From Archaeoglobus_B sp964471215 (GTDB lineage: Archaea; Halobacteriota; Archaeoglobi; Archaeoglobales; Archaeoglobaceae): a DNA stretch of 45,949 nt. Location of the stretch: contig CAYYFC010000007.1 of the NCBI GenBank assembly GCA_964471215.1, positions 1 to 45,949 of the forward strand, given 5' to 3'. Below the pieces are notes generated by a model. That model saw nothing but the letters and a program-made list of their open reading frames with translations. It made no database searches and was not told the DNA's origin. The position numbers were made by a program, and so were the translations under genes. This document shows, piece after piece, positions 38,857 through 45,949 of this stretch. Within the stretch, counting starts at the first letter, position 1. The number at the start of each line of letters is the position of its first letter.

Positions 38857-41727
38857 ATGCCATCAAGGCTAAAATTATCAAGGAGAGATTTTCTAAAAGC
38901 TTCAGCGATAAGCTTGGCAGTCGCATCAGGGCTTTTAAAGTATTCTAAAACGAAGGTTATAGAGAAGGCAAAAGCCGAGGAGGTTGAAAAGCAGGCAGAA
39001 AAGGAAGGGTACAAATTGGTTAAGACGATATGCACATTCTGCGCAGTAGGGTGCGGAGTCTTAGGAAAGGTTAAGGATGGGGAATTGGTTGGAATCGAAC
39101 CATGGGTGAATCATCCGATAAACATGGGTAAGTTATGCTGTAAAGGTGCAAGCATAAATCATACGATAAATTCACCAAAGAGACTAAGATACCCGATGAT
39201 TAAGAGAAATGGAAAATGGGAGAGAATAAGCTGGGATGAGGCCATGGACATAATTGCGAGGAAGATGATGGAGGTAAGAGCAAATTACGGGCCAGATGCA
39301 GTCTTCTTTGCAGGCTCGGCAAAGGTTAGCAATGAAGCAGCGTATTTACAGAGGAAGTTTATGGCGTTCTGGGGTAGCAACAATATAGACCATCAGGCAA
39401 GAATATGTCACTCCACAACCGTAGCTGGATTGGGAAACACCTGGGGATACGGTGCTATGACTAACAACTTCAACGATATGAGGAATTCAAAGTGCATACT
39501 GTTCTTGTCAAATCCAGCTGAAGCTCATCCGGTGAGCTTTTACCATATATATGAGGCTAAGAAGAGAGGAGCAATTCTAATATGTGCAGATCCCAGATTC
39601 AGCAGAACGGCTGCTGTCAGCGATCTACACCTACAGTTTAGACCGGGAACTGAAATAGCGCTTATACTTGCCATATGTCATGAGATAATAAAGAACGGTT
39701 GGTACGATGAGGATTACATAGAACAGAGGACTTATGGATTTGAGAAGTTTAAGGAGATTGCAATGAAGTATACACCGGAGCTGGCAGAGGAGATAACAGG
39801 TGTTCCTGCTGAAAAGATCAGAAAGGCTGCATATCTGCTTGCGCATAACAAACCCGCAACAATACAGTACGCGATGGGAGCAACCCAGCATGAATATGGT
39901 ACTCAAAACATAAGGAGCTTTGCAATTCTCCAGTTACTGCTCGGAAACGCAGGAAAGCCGGGTGGTGGTGTCAACGCATTTAGAGGTCATGACAACGTTC
40001 AGGGTGCAACGGACATGTGTGTTCTAAGTCACTCACTGCCATCATACTACGGATTAAAGGAGTCTTCATGGAAGCACTGGTGCAGAGTATGGAAGGTGGA
40101 TTATGAGTGGTTAAAGGGAAGATTTGCAAGCGAGGATATGATGAAGAAGAAAGGTTTCACGATGTCTAGATTTGCCGTTGGTGCTGTGGCCGACAAGCTT
40201 AGGTTTGAGATAGACCAGCCGTCACCGATTAAGATAATATTCTGGTGGGGTCACTCAACACCATCAATCGGAGACACAAAGCTTGTAAAGAAGGCATTTG
40301 AAAGTGTTGAACTGCTGGTTGTTGTTGATCCATTTGTTGAGGTAGGTGCTGTATTAGCTGAGAGATCAGATGGGATCATACTCCTTCCTGCATGTACGCA
40401 GTGGGAGTGCAGTGGTAGTGTCACAAACAGTGGAAGACAGGTTCAGTGGAGAAATAAGGTAATAGAACCCAGATATGAATCTAAGCCAGATGTATGGATA
40501 CTTCTAAGACTTGTTAAGGAGCTGGACAAGTACGATCCTGGACTGTACGAGAAGTTCACGATTAACTTCGGTAACAAGTCACCGGAGGAAATAGCCGAAA
40601 ATCCGGAATTGATACTTGATAACGAGATAACAGTTGGTGCAAGGGCAATAGGTATGATTGGACAGAAGAGCTGGAGACTTAAGAGACAGCAGGAGTACGA
40701 TTATACGTTCGATCCGGATGATTTAAGAGCTAAGGGTGGACCGTGCGATGGTGAGTACTGGGGACTACCATGGCCATGCTGGAATGAAAGACATCCTGGA
40801 ACACCTATACTGTACAGAAACGATATACCGGTTTGGGAGGGAGGACACGATTTCAGGGTGAAATGGGGTGCAACTGCACCCGATGGCACATCGATGCTCA
40901 GTGGAATAAACGGACACGATCAGGTTAAAATAAACGGTGTGCTGTGGTTATACGCCCTCGACACAGATTACTCAGAGTTCTTGGACAAGAACATGGTACC
41001 GTCTGGTAGAGGAAGAGCTAGATTTTACGTATGGCAGTGGGAGGGCAAGCACGATCCCGTACCCGTTCATAGAGAACCCGTTTACACGCCAAGGCCAGAT
41101 CTGGCTACCAAATATCCGATATACGAGGATGCGCAGTATGGAACGTTCCATTACAGAGTTAAGATTAAAGCCAGATCCTATCAGGAGGCGTTCATTAAAT
41201 CTGAGGCTTATAAGATATTCCCGTTGGTATGGACGTCTGGAAGACAGGTAGAGCATCAGGGTGGGGGAAACACGACTAGAAGCAATAAGATACTTGCGGA
41301 ACTCCAGCCATACATGTATGTGGAAATAAATCCAAAGGATGCAAACGATAGAGGAATTAGGGACGGGGATACAGTTGTCGTAGTTTCGCCCAGAGGACTT
41401 GAATGGGGAGCAGAAGTGGCTCACATATACGTAAGGGCAAGGGTTACGTATGCAGTTCCACCGGGTTTGGTATTCCTACCGTTCCACTGGGGAGGAATAT
41501 TCCAAGGAAAAGACCTTACGGTGAATTATCCAAAGGGAGAAGGTTTTGACACAAAGCCATATGTATACGGAGAATGTGCAAATACAACGAATCCTCCTGG
41601 ATGGGATATAGTTACTCAGATGCAGAATACAAAAGCTGGTATATGTGAAGTCGTAAGAGCTGATAAGTTCGATTTATTAGAGTTTATGAAAAAAGTTGAA
41701 AGACTTAGAGCTGCGCTAAGGGGGTGA
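38857..41727 (+). CDS. fdhA: Molybdopterin oxidoreductase, formate dehydrogenase alpha-subunit type, Tat-exported
   Basis: 956 residues. The twin-arginine signal SRRDFLKASAISLAVASGLL at 8-27 predicts export of the folded enzyme. [4Fe-4S] ligands C59-x2-C62-x3-C66 and C94 (ICTFCAVGCG, GKLCCKG). The molybdenum/tungsten ligand region IDHQARICHSTTVAGLGNTW has Cys184 followed by His185, aligned with the Sec/Cys-His pair of FdnG/FdhA, so this is a Cys-type formate dehydrogenase by motif. Then GAMTNNFNDMRNSKCILFLS and the molybdopterin domains with GNAGKPGGGVNAFRGHDNVQ and, C-terminally, PLVWTSGRQVEHQGGGNTTR. Expected reaction: formate to CO2 outside the membrane, electrons to the FeS and cytochrome b partners. 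Strong ribosome binding site AGGAGGGATG. Another oxidoreductase substrate cannot be excluded. Confidence 0.92.
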   Translation: MPSRLKLSRRDFLKASAISLAVASGLLKYSKTKVIEKAKAEEVEKQAEKEGYKLVKTICTFCAVGCGVLGKVKDGELVGIEPWVNHPINMGKLCCKGASINHTINSPKRLRYPMIKRNGKWERISWDEAMDIIARKMMEVRANYGPDAVFFAGSAKVSNEAAYLQRKFMAFWGSNNIDHQARICHSTTVAGLGNTWGYGAMTNNFNDMRNSKCILFLSNPAEAHPVSFYHIYEAKKRGAILICADPRFSRTAAVSDLHLQFRPGTEIALILAICHEIIKNGWYDEDYIEQRTYGFEKFKEIAMKYTPELAEEITGVPAEKIRKAAYLLAHNKPATIQYAMGATQHEYGTQNIRSFAILQLLLGNAGKPGGGVNAFRGHDNVQGATDMCVLSHSLPSYYGLKESSWKHWCRVWKVDYEWLKGRFASEDMMKKKGFTMSRFAVGAVADKLRFEIDQPSPIKIIFWWGHSTPSIGDTKLVKKAFESVELLVVVDPFVEVGAVLAERSDGIILLPACTQWECSGSVTNSGRQVQWRNKVIEPRYESKPDVWILLRLVKELDKYDPGLYEKFTINFGNKSPEEIAENPELILDNEITVGARAIGMIGQKSWRLKRQQEYDYTFDPDDLRAKGGPCDGEYWGLPWPCWNERHPGTPILYRNDIPVWEGGHDFRVKWGATAPDGTSMLSGINGHDQVKINGVLWLYALDTDYSEFLDKNMVPSGRGRARFYVWQWEGKHDPVPVHREPVYTPRPDLATKYPIYEDAQYGTFHYRVKIKARSYQEAFIKSEAYKIFPLVWTSGRQVEHQGGGNTTRSNKILAELQPYMYVEINPKDANDRGIRDGDTVVVVSPRGLEWGAEVAHIYVRARVTYAVPPGLVFLPFHWGGIFQGKDLTVNYPKGEGFDTKPYVYGECANTTNPPGWDIVTQMQNTKAGICEVVRADKFDLLEFMKKVERLRAALRG

Positions 41728-41732
41728 TTTAA

Positions 41733-42287
41733 TTGCCTCTAAAATTTTTGGTCGATACTCATCACAACCTATGTATAAAGTGCAAGGGCTGTGAAGCAAT
41801 CTGTAAGAACTATAATGATCTGCCAAGAGGTGTATTTAGGATTAGAGTTGTAACAATAAACGAAGGGAGACCTGGACAGCTCAACATACCTCTGATGTGC
41901 ATGCATTGCTCCGACCCACCATGTATAAAGGTTTGTCCAATGAAGGCCATATACAAGAGACCAGACGGAATTGTACTTGTTGACAAAGATAAGTGCATAG
42001 GATGCGGCTACTGTGCATTTGCTTGCCCGTTCGGTGCACCGCAGTTCGCAGAGGGTGGTGCTTTTGGAACTAAAGGAAAAATGGATAAATGCACTTACTG
42101 TGTCCAGCCTTATCAGTATAAGGATGAAAGCGGTAAGATAATTGAAAGAGAACCTATCCCGAGATGTGCAATGGTATGTCCCACGGAATGCATACTGGCC
42201 GGAGAGATGTCAGAGATAACGAAGAAGATGAGGGAAAGAGTGGGGGCATTAACGGCATCGAGAATTGAGAGTCTATTCTTAATTTAA
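41733..42287 (+). CDS. Four-cluster FeS subunit (FdnH/DmsB type)
   Basis: 184 residues, TTG start at 41733 supported by GGGGGTGAT just upstream, five bases after the catalytic gene. Four [4Fe-4S] cysteine groups in the usual order: CIKCKGCEAICKNYN, CMHCSDPPCIKVCPMKAIY, DKCIGCGYCAFACPFGAPQF and CTYCV...CAMVCPTECI. It carries electrons from the molybdenum subunit to the membrane cytochrome. It has no signal of its own, so it is probably exported bound to the Tat-tagged subunit. Unlike E. coli FdnH it lacks a C-terminal membrane helix. Confidence 0.94.
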   Translation: MPLKFLVDTHHNLCIKCKGCEAICKNYNDLPRGVFRIRVVTINEGRPGQLNIPLMCMHCSDPPCIKVCPMKAIYKRPDGIVLVDKDKCIGCGYCAFACPFGAPQFAEGGAFGTKGKMDKCTYCVQPYQYKDESGKIIEREPIPRCAMVCPTECILAGEMSEITKKMRERVGALTASRIESLFLI

Positions 42288-42311
42288 TCCTTCAATTTTT
42301 TGGTGGTCGAG

Positions 42312-42617
42312 ATGAATAAAGTAATGATAATTGCATCGGTAATAGCTGCTTTGATAGCCATATATCCGTTTATAACGAGTATAGTTACAGTTTCCGAATT
42401 GAAGGGGGAGTACATACCCAAATGGGATAAAATACCCCCGCCAGAGAAACAGGAATTGTACGAGAAATCGATGAAGCTTAGCAGGGATGTAAATAATACA
42501 TTAAAGATACTGCTTGAAATAGGTGCTGTGATTATAGTCATACTAGCCGTAATAGAGTATATAAAGTTTTACAGGCTCTATAAGGAGGAGCGGGAGGAAA
42601 GAGGTGAGAAGTCGTGA
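42312..42617 (+). CDS. Small two-helix membrane protein of the formate dehydrogenase operon
   Basis: 101 residues from ATG 42312, which follows GGTGGT; an in-frame TTG at 42300 overlaps that site. Not a named family. Two membrane helices: MIIASVIAALIAIYPFITSI near the start and LLEIGAVIIVILAVIEYIKF near the end, separated by about 40 hydrophilic residues (GEYIPKWDKIPPPEKQELYE). No haem-ligand His or Cys is visible. Its stop overlaps the start of the cytochrome gene (TGATG), so it is translationally coupled. It probably helps anchor or assemble the complex; it could partly replace the C-terminal membrane helix missing from the FeS subunit (inference). Confidence 0.75.
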   Translation: MNKVMIIASVIAALIAIYPFITSIVTVSELKGEYIPKWDKIPPPEKQELYEKSMKLSRDVNNTLKILLEIGAVIIVILAVIEYIKFYRLYKEEREERGEKS

Positions 42618-43555
42618 TGTTGAAAAGATTCTCGGGTCATCAAAGAGCGGCGCACTTTATAGGTTCGATATCAGGCTTGATGTTGATGATTACGGGATTG
42701 CCCTTAATGTTTCCAAAACAGCTTAAATGGTTGCTGGATGCATTAGGTGGATCTGAGGTGACGATGTTCCTGCACAGGGTCTTTGCTATAATACTGATAT
42801 TCAGCTTCGCATACTTCGCACTGTACTTTGTACTCGAAAGGGCTGTAAGGGGAAGAGGGGATTCAAACATAAAGAACTTCGGATTCTCGTGGAGTTTCAT
42901 TCGAGAAATATTTGGAGGAGCAGCAAGAGACATCCTATGGACGTTTAAACTTGTAAAGGAAAGACCAAGATTTGGTAAGTACGATTGGGTTATGGTTGCC
43001 GATATATATGGAATGCCCGCACTTGCATTCGTTCAGATAATTACGGGAACAATAATGTGGTTTCCGAGGGACTTCATGTGGATAGTTTCTGTAATATTCG
43101 GCGTACCTGAGAATCCCGCTCTGTTCTTCATTGCAAGGACAATCCATGCAGGAGTATCGTTTTTCTTAGTTATGGCCATAATAGCACATACGACAATTCT
43201 TCACTTCACTCCAGGAAGGTTTCCTGTTGATATGAGCATATTCAGCGGTTTAATGTCAAAGATAAGGGCTAAGTACGAGCATCAGAACTGGATTGATATC
43301 GCTGAGGAGGTAAAGGTAGAGAAAACTGAAAAGAGGGCAAATCCCGCATGTTATGTACTCGGGGCCATAATAATAGGTGAAATAGTACTCCTGGCGTATA
43401 TACCTTTTATTATGTATGAGGAGTGGTTTGCGGGACTCAGAATCGGTGATAGTTACCTGGCATCCATAGCACTAGGATTTGCAGAACTACTTTTGATATA
43501 TTACATAGTGTTAAGTGTTGTATCGATTATAAGAGGGGTAGCCAAAAGTGTTTAG
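42617..43555 (+). CDS. Di-haem cytochrome b subunit (FdnI/NarI-like)
   Basis: 312 residues from ATG 42617, one base overlapping the previous stop; GTG 42614 is an alternative. The N-terminal half is a four-helix cytochrome b561-type module with His at the expected places: GHQRAAHFIGSISGLMLMIT, FLHRVFAIILIFSFAYFALY, RTIHAGVSFFLVMAIIAHTT, then LHFTPGRFP. Two further helices follow near residues 243-262 and 280-305 (LAYIPFIMYEEW, LGFAELLLIYYIVLSVVSII). Its role is to take electrons from the FeS subunit and reduce membrane quinone (menaquinone in Archaeoglobus). Longer than E. coli FdnI by the C-terminal two-helix extension. Confidence 0.9.
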   Translation: MLKRFSGHQRAAHFIGSISGLMLMITGLPLMFPKQLKWLLDALGGSEVTMFLHRVFAIILIFSFAYFALYFVLERAVRGRGDSNIKNFGFSWSFIREIFGGAARDILWTFKLVKERPRFGKYDWVMVADIYGMPALAFVQIITGTIMWFPRDFMWIVSVIFGVPENPALFFIARTIHAGVSFFLVMAIIAHTTILHFTPGRFPVDMSIFSGLMSKIRAKYEHQNWIDIAEEVKVEKTEKRANPACYVLGAIIIGEIVLLAYIPFIMYEEWFAGLRIGDSYLASIALGFAELLLIYYIVLSVVSIIRGVAKSV

Positions 43556-43612
43556 AATTCGTCTTTAACATCTTAAAAAATTTTTATAAGCCTCAAAGTC
43601 TAGTTATGTCAA

Positions 43613-44782
43613 ATGCGTAGAACTGTCAAGGATCTTTTAGTCGATATAAAAAACACATCCGAGTTGATAGTGGATCTAGCGTATTCTGCATTATTATTTG
43701 ATTGTGAGGATATTGCAGAAGAAGTACTGGATCTCGAATCAAAGATATTCAATCTATTAAGAGAGCTCAGAGTAATGGCTATTTTATCCGCTAGAAGAAT
43801 TGACGAAGCAGAGCTCGTTTCAGGAATTCTTCAAGTTGCAAATGCTTCTCATTCGATTGGAAACGCTGCAGGTGACATAGCGACACTTGTTTTAAGGGGA
43901 TTTAAGTTACCAAAGGAAATAGTGAATACTTTAATATTGGAGCTTGAAGAAACAGTCGCTAAGGCTGTTGTTTCTGAGGAAGCTGAAATAGCAAATAAAA
44001 CTCTGGGAGAAGTAAAGTTGCATACGAAGACAGGTATGAGGGTTATTGCGATAAAAAGAGGATTTGACTGGATATTTAATCCAAACAGAGATACAAAGAT
44101 ACTGGTTGGGGATATTTTATTTGCAAGAGGTGATATATCTGGCTTTTCAAAGTTTTTCGAGCTTACAACTGGTAAATCGAGGACTTTTGAGGAGGAAGAT
44201 GTGGAAATCAAGATCAAGGATTTGGACAAGGCAGTGGATATACTAATAGACATGAGAGATTTGTCAGAGCTTGCCGTAGATCTGAGTTATTCATCCTTAC
44301 TATATTACAATGAGGATATTGCGCAGGAGGTCGCGTATCTTGAGGAGAGAATAGACAATATGAAGTTTGAGCTGCAGCACTGGATATTAAAGAGTAGCAG
44401 GTATTTCAGGGATTACGAGATAAATCCTTTGGTGGCATTGCTCGATCTTGCATATTCATCAGAACAGATTGCAGATTCAGCAAAAGAGATCGCAGAAATA
44501 GTATTAAAAAGATTGGAGGTTCATCCAATACTCATAGATGCAATGAAGGAAACTGATGAGATCATAACGATTGTTGAGGTCAAGGAGAAATCAGACTTAA
44601 ACGGAAAGACCTTAGGAGAGGCAAAAGTTGAAACGAATACAGGTATGCATGTCATTGCTGTTAGAAGGGGTAACAAATGGATCACTAAACCTAAAGCTTC
44701 TACTAAGATATATTCAGGTGACGTCTTAATCGCTAAGGGAACGAGGGAAAGCGAAGCTCTATTAAAGGCTCTCTGTTCATAA
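43613..44782 (+). CDS. Tandem PhoU-like / TrkA-C (RCK-C) protein
   Basis: 389 residues made of two similar halves. Each has a PhoU-like helical bundle (SELIVDLAYSALLFDCEDIA in the first, SELAVDLSYSSLLYYNEDIA in the second) followed by a TrkA-C domain (NKTLGEVKLHTKTGMRVIAI then ILVGDILFARG; NGKTLGEAKVETNTGMHVIA then IYSGDVLIAKG). The halves align over their whole length, so this is an internal duplication. Such COG3273-type proteins are thought to regulate ion transporters by binding nucleotides or ions in TrkA-C. No transporter gene is adjacent, so the target is unknown. It overlaps the convergent gene by six bases. Confidence 0.9.
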   Translation: MRRTVKDLLVDIKNTSELIVDLAYSALLFDCEDIAEEVLDLESKIFNLLRELRVMAILSARRIDEAELVSGILQVANASHSIGNAAGDIATLVLRGFKLPKEIVNTLILELEETVAKAVVSEEAEIANKTLGEVKLHTKTGMRVIAIKRGFDWIFNPNRDTKILVGDILFARGDISGFSKFFELTTGKSRTFEEEDVEIKIKDLDKAVDILIDMRDLSELAVDLSYSSLLYYNEDIAQEVAYLEERIDNMKFELQHWILKSSRYFRDYEINPLVALLDLAYSSEQIADSAKEIAEIVLKRLEVHPILIDAMKETDEIITIVEVKEKSDLNGKTLGEAKVETNTGMHVIAVRRGNKWITKPKASTKIYSGDVLIAKGTRESEALLKALCS

Positions 44783-45175
44783 AAAGCTTAGTATCTCATC
44801 TACATTGAAGTTCATTTCCTCAAGTTTTTTCTTAGCCCTACTGTACGCGCTATAGTTGTAATCTCTGTTTTTAGCTTTATTTTCCAATGCCTCAAATTCC
44901 GATAGTGTCAGAATTCTGTTTAGAAAATCTCTGAGTCTTTCAACTTCTACCTCAAATCTCTCAATGAACTTCTTTCCGTTAAATCTAAAAGCTTCAATTT
45001 TCCAGCATTTATCACATTCCGATAGCATTATCTCATTTTTAATCCAGCCGATTTGACTCATTATTCCTCCACATGAGCAAAATCCTCCGAATAATCTCCT
45101 GTTAACTTTTTCTATATTGAACGCTTTATTTTCAAAGAAGAACTTCAAAATCGGTATTATTATACATGCCCTCAT
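44777..45175 (-). CDS. Hypothetical zinc-ribbon-like protein
   Basis: 132 residues, not a recognised family. ATG 45175 follows GGAGG in good position. A likely zinc site uses CSCG (about 33-36) and CDKC (54-57), separated by IMSQIGWIKNEIMLSE, as in archaeal zinc ribbons. The rest is helical and charged (GKKFIERFEVEVERLRDFLN, then AYSRAKKKLEEMNFNVDEIL). No membrane or signal segment. It may be an RNA- or protein-binding small protein. Convergent with the PhoU/TrkA-C gene. Stands alone between it and the nifU-like gene. Confidence 0.7.
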   Translation of the reverse strand: MRACIIIPILKFFFENKAFNIEKVNRRLFGGFCSCGGIMSQIGWIKNEIMLSECDKCWKIEAFRFNGKKFIERFEVEVERLRDFLNRILTLSEFEALENKAKNRDYNYSAYSRAKKKLEEMNFNVDEILSFL

Positions 45176-45357
45176 ATTACCTCCTCCGCACAGACGTTTA
45201 ACGGTTCAAGGCTGGGTGAATTTATAACATTTCAATCACCTTTTAATCCAGATTTTTAATGCCCACGCGATTTGCTCCTCATCGTATACAATCGGTGGCA
45301 ATTATCATCTTTGAGAATTCCTTATCTCAGGCAGTAGTTTTTCTGACCCTATTCCGT

Positions 45358-45591
45358 TCAGACGAGTACAACTCTTTTTACTCCTGGCACCCTATTCTTT
45401 AAATGCTGTTCTACAAATACCGTGAGTGTTATCATAGACAGTGGACAACCACTACAAGCTCCCAGGAGCTTCACTTTGACAATACCTTCCTTTTCATCAA
45501 CGTCTACAACAGTGATACTCCCGCCATCTTGAATTAAGACTGGTACTATCTCCTTATTTACAACTTCTTCGACTTTTTGTCTTAAAGACAT
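45358..45591 (-). CDS. NifU C-terminal-domain protein (iron-sulfur scaffold/carrier)
   Basis: 77 residues consisting of the Nfu domain alone: VVNKEIVPVLIQDGGSITVV, VKVKLLGACSGCPLSMITLT (the CxxC that binds a bridging [4Fe-4S] in a dimer) and VFVEQHLKNRVPGVKRVVLV. It delivers iron-sulfur clusters to apo-proteins; this genome region has many FeS clients (Dsr, formate dehydrogenase, radical SAM). Typical length for stand-alone Nfu. A single gene on the minus strand. Confidence 0.95.
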   Translation of the reverse strand: MSLRQKVEEVVNKEIVPVLIQDGGSITVVDVDEKEGIVKVKLLGACSGCPLSMITLTVFVEQHLKNRVPGVKRVVLV

Positions 45592-45897
45592 ATTTAAATT
45601 TTTATCATAACATATTTAACTGTTTTCATAAGCGTTTCATTCAGCGACTCTTAAAAAGCAATTCGATAACGTAAAGTTACGCGCTTAAAACCCGATAGAT
45701 CACAAGATATCGAATACATACATTTTTTAGACCTATAAATCAGACATAACTCGATGAAGTAAGTTTTACAGACACTTAAGCGTAATTTATTTAATCAAAT
45801 TGGCTATCAGAGCATCTGAACCTATGAGTGGATATTACATATTATTTATATTATTATAAGAGGAGACAACATCCAGTTTCATGGATGCGGAACTTTA
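45592..45897. other. Intergenic, mostly AT-rich
   Basis: No gene seen. The left end holds the promoter of the nifU-like gene. ATTTATATTATTATAAG near 45844-45860 resembles a TATA region for something to the right. Nothing else is identifiable. Confidence 0.4.
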
Positions 45898-45949
45898 ATG
45901 CATGATACGGGGTCTGGGTTTCGTGTAGGAAATACATACCCACACGATG
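45898..45949 (+). CDS. Possible partial gene start cut by the window edge
   Basis: From ATG 45898 the frame reads MHDTGSGFRVGNTYPHD and runs off the edge. A TATA-like stretch lies about 40-50 bases upstream. The Gly/His/Asp-rich text looks protein-like, but 17 codons are too few to name or confirm it. Confidence 0.25.
   Translation, partial: MHDTGSGFRVGNTYPHD

Noticed and set aside
39400..39420. Selenocysteine in the formate dehydrogenase
   Set aside because: The Mo-ligand position is an ordinary Cys codon (TGT), not an in-frame TGA, so no recoding is needed.
40972..41424. 150-codon open frame antisense to the molybdopterin oxidoreductase
   Set aside because: Entirely within the well supported fdhA gene, composition typical of a shadow frame.

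Overview
The window is a piece of an archaeal chromosome, most likely from a sulfate-reducing member of the Archaeoglobaceae. The evidence is a dsrA-dsrB-dsrD-ferredoxin operon next to a sirohaem-pathway methyltransferase (the order I recall from Archaeoglobus), an archaeal HMG-CoA synthase/thiolase/DUF35 lipid cassette, aIF5A, a GHMP-type shikimate kinase and a TATA-box promoter architecture. Ribosome binding sites are of the GGTGA type, and several genes look leaderless, with the start codon about 25 bases after a TATA box. The DNA is AT-rich throughout. I cannot name the species.

Layout. Positions 1-5.85 kb are an accessory, decaying region: a frameshifted tnpB, a minus-strand cluster of small unknown genes in which two (perhaps three) reading frames carry one in-frame TAG, a winged-helix protein, a TnpB right-end relic, a TPR protein, a hydantoinase-type gene destroyed by a small palindromic insertion, a frameshift and a tnpB fragment, and a GC-rich structured island. 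From 6.05 to 10.2 kb lie mutS, an overlapping gene with a PD-(D/E)XK-like motif, and mtnA. A second broken tnpB element (10.25-11.6 kb) is followed by tRNA-Gly(UCC), a hypothetical gene and an Lhr-type helicase. At 15.1-19.0 kb sits the dissimilatory sulfite reductase operon with the divergent SUMT gene, and at 19.1-22.5 kb the mevalonate-pathway operon with its HTH regulator. At 22.5-31.2 kb are a HEAT protein, a 55-residue protein, a TrmB regulator divergent from an envelope protein plus two overlapping RND exporters, a metal-dependent hydrolase and a thioredoxin-like lipoprotein. A third broken tnpB element lies at 31.2-32.4 kb. At 32.6-38.4 kb come shikimate kinase, Pcm, an HPS-RraA fusion, a radical SAM protein, agmatinase, aIF5A and two TatA/B proteins. 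At 38.8-43.6 kb is a Tat-exported molybdopterin oxidoreductase (formate dehydrogenase type) with FeS, small membrane and cytochrome b subunits. The window ends with a PhoU/TrkA-C duplication, a zinc-ribbon protein and a NifU-like protein.

How it fits together. DsrAB needs sirohaem, supplied by the divergent SUMT gene. The formate dehydrogenase can feed electrons to the membrane, and its twin-arginine precursor would use the Tat proteins encoded next door. HMG-CoA synthase, thiolase and DUF35 form the first, substrate-channelling step of archaeal isoprenoid lipid synthesis. Agmatinase and aIF5A are linked through polyamine/hypusine chemistry.

The most intriguing items are (i) the amber-interrupted small genes at 1.2-3.4 kb, (ii) mutS overlapping a nuclease-like gene with no mutL in view, (iii) a TnpB right-end RNA-like structure present twice with paired compensatory base changes, and (iv) the GC-rich island at 5.72-5.83 kb. 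All calls are by eye; no search or alignment software was run.
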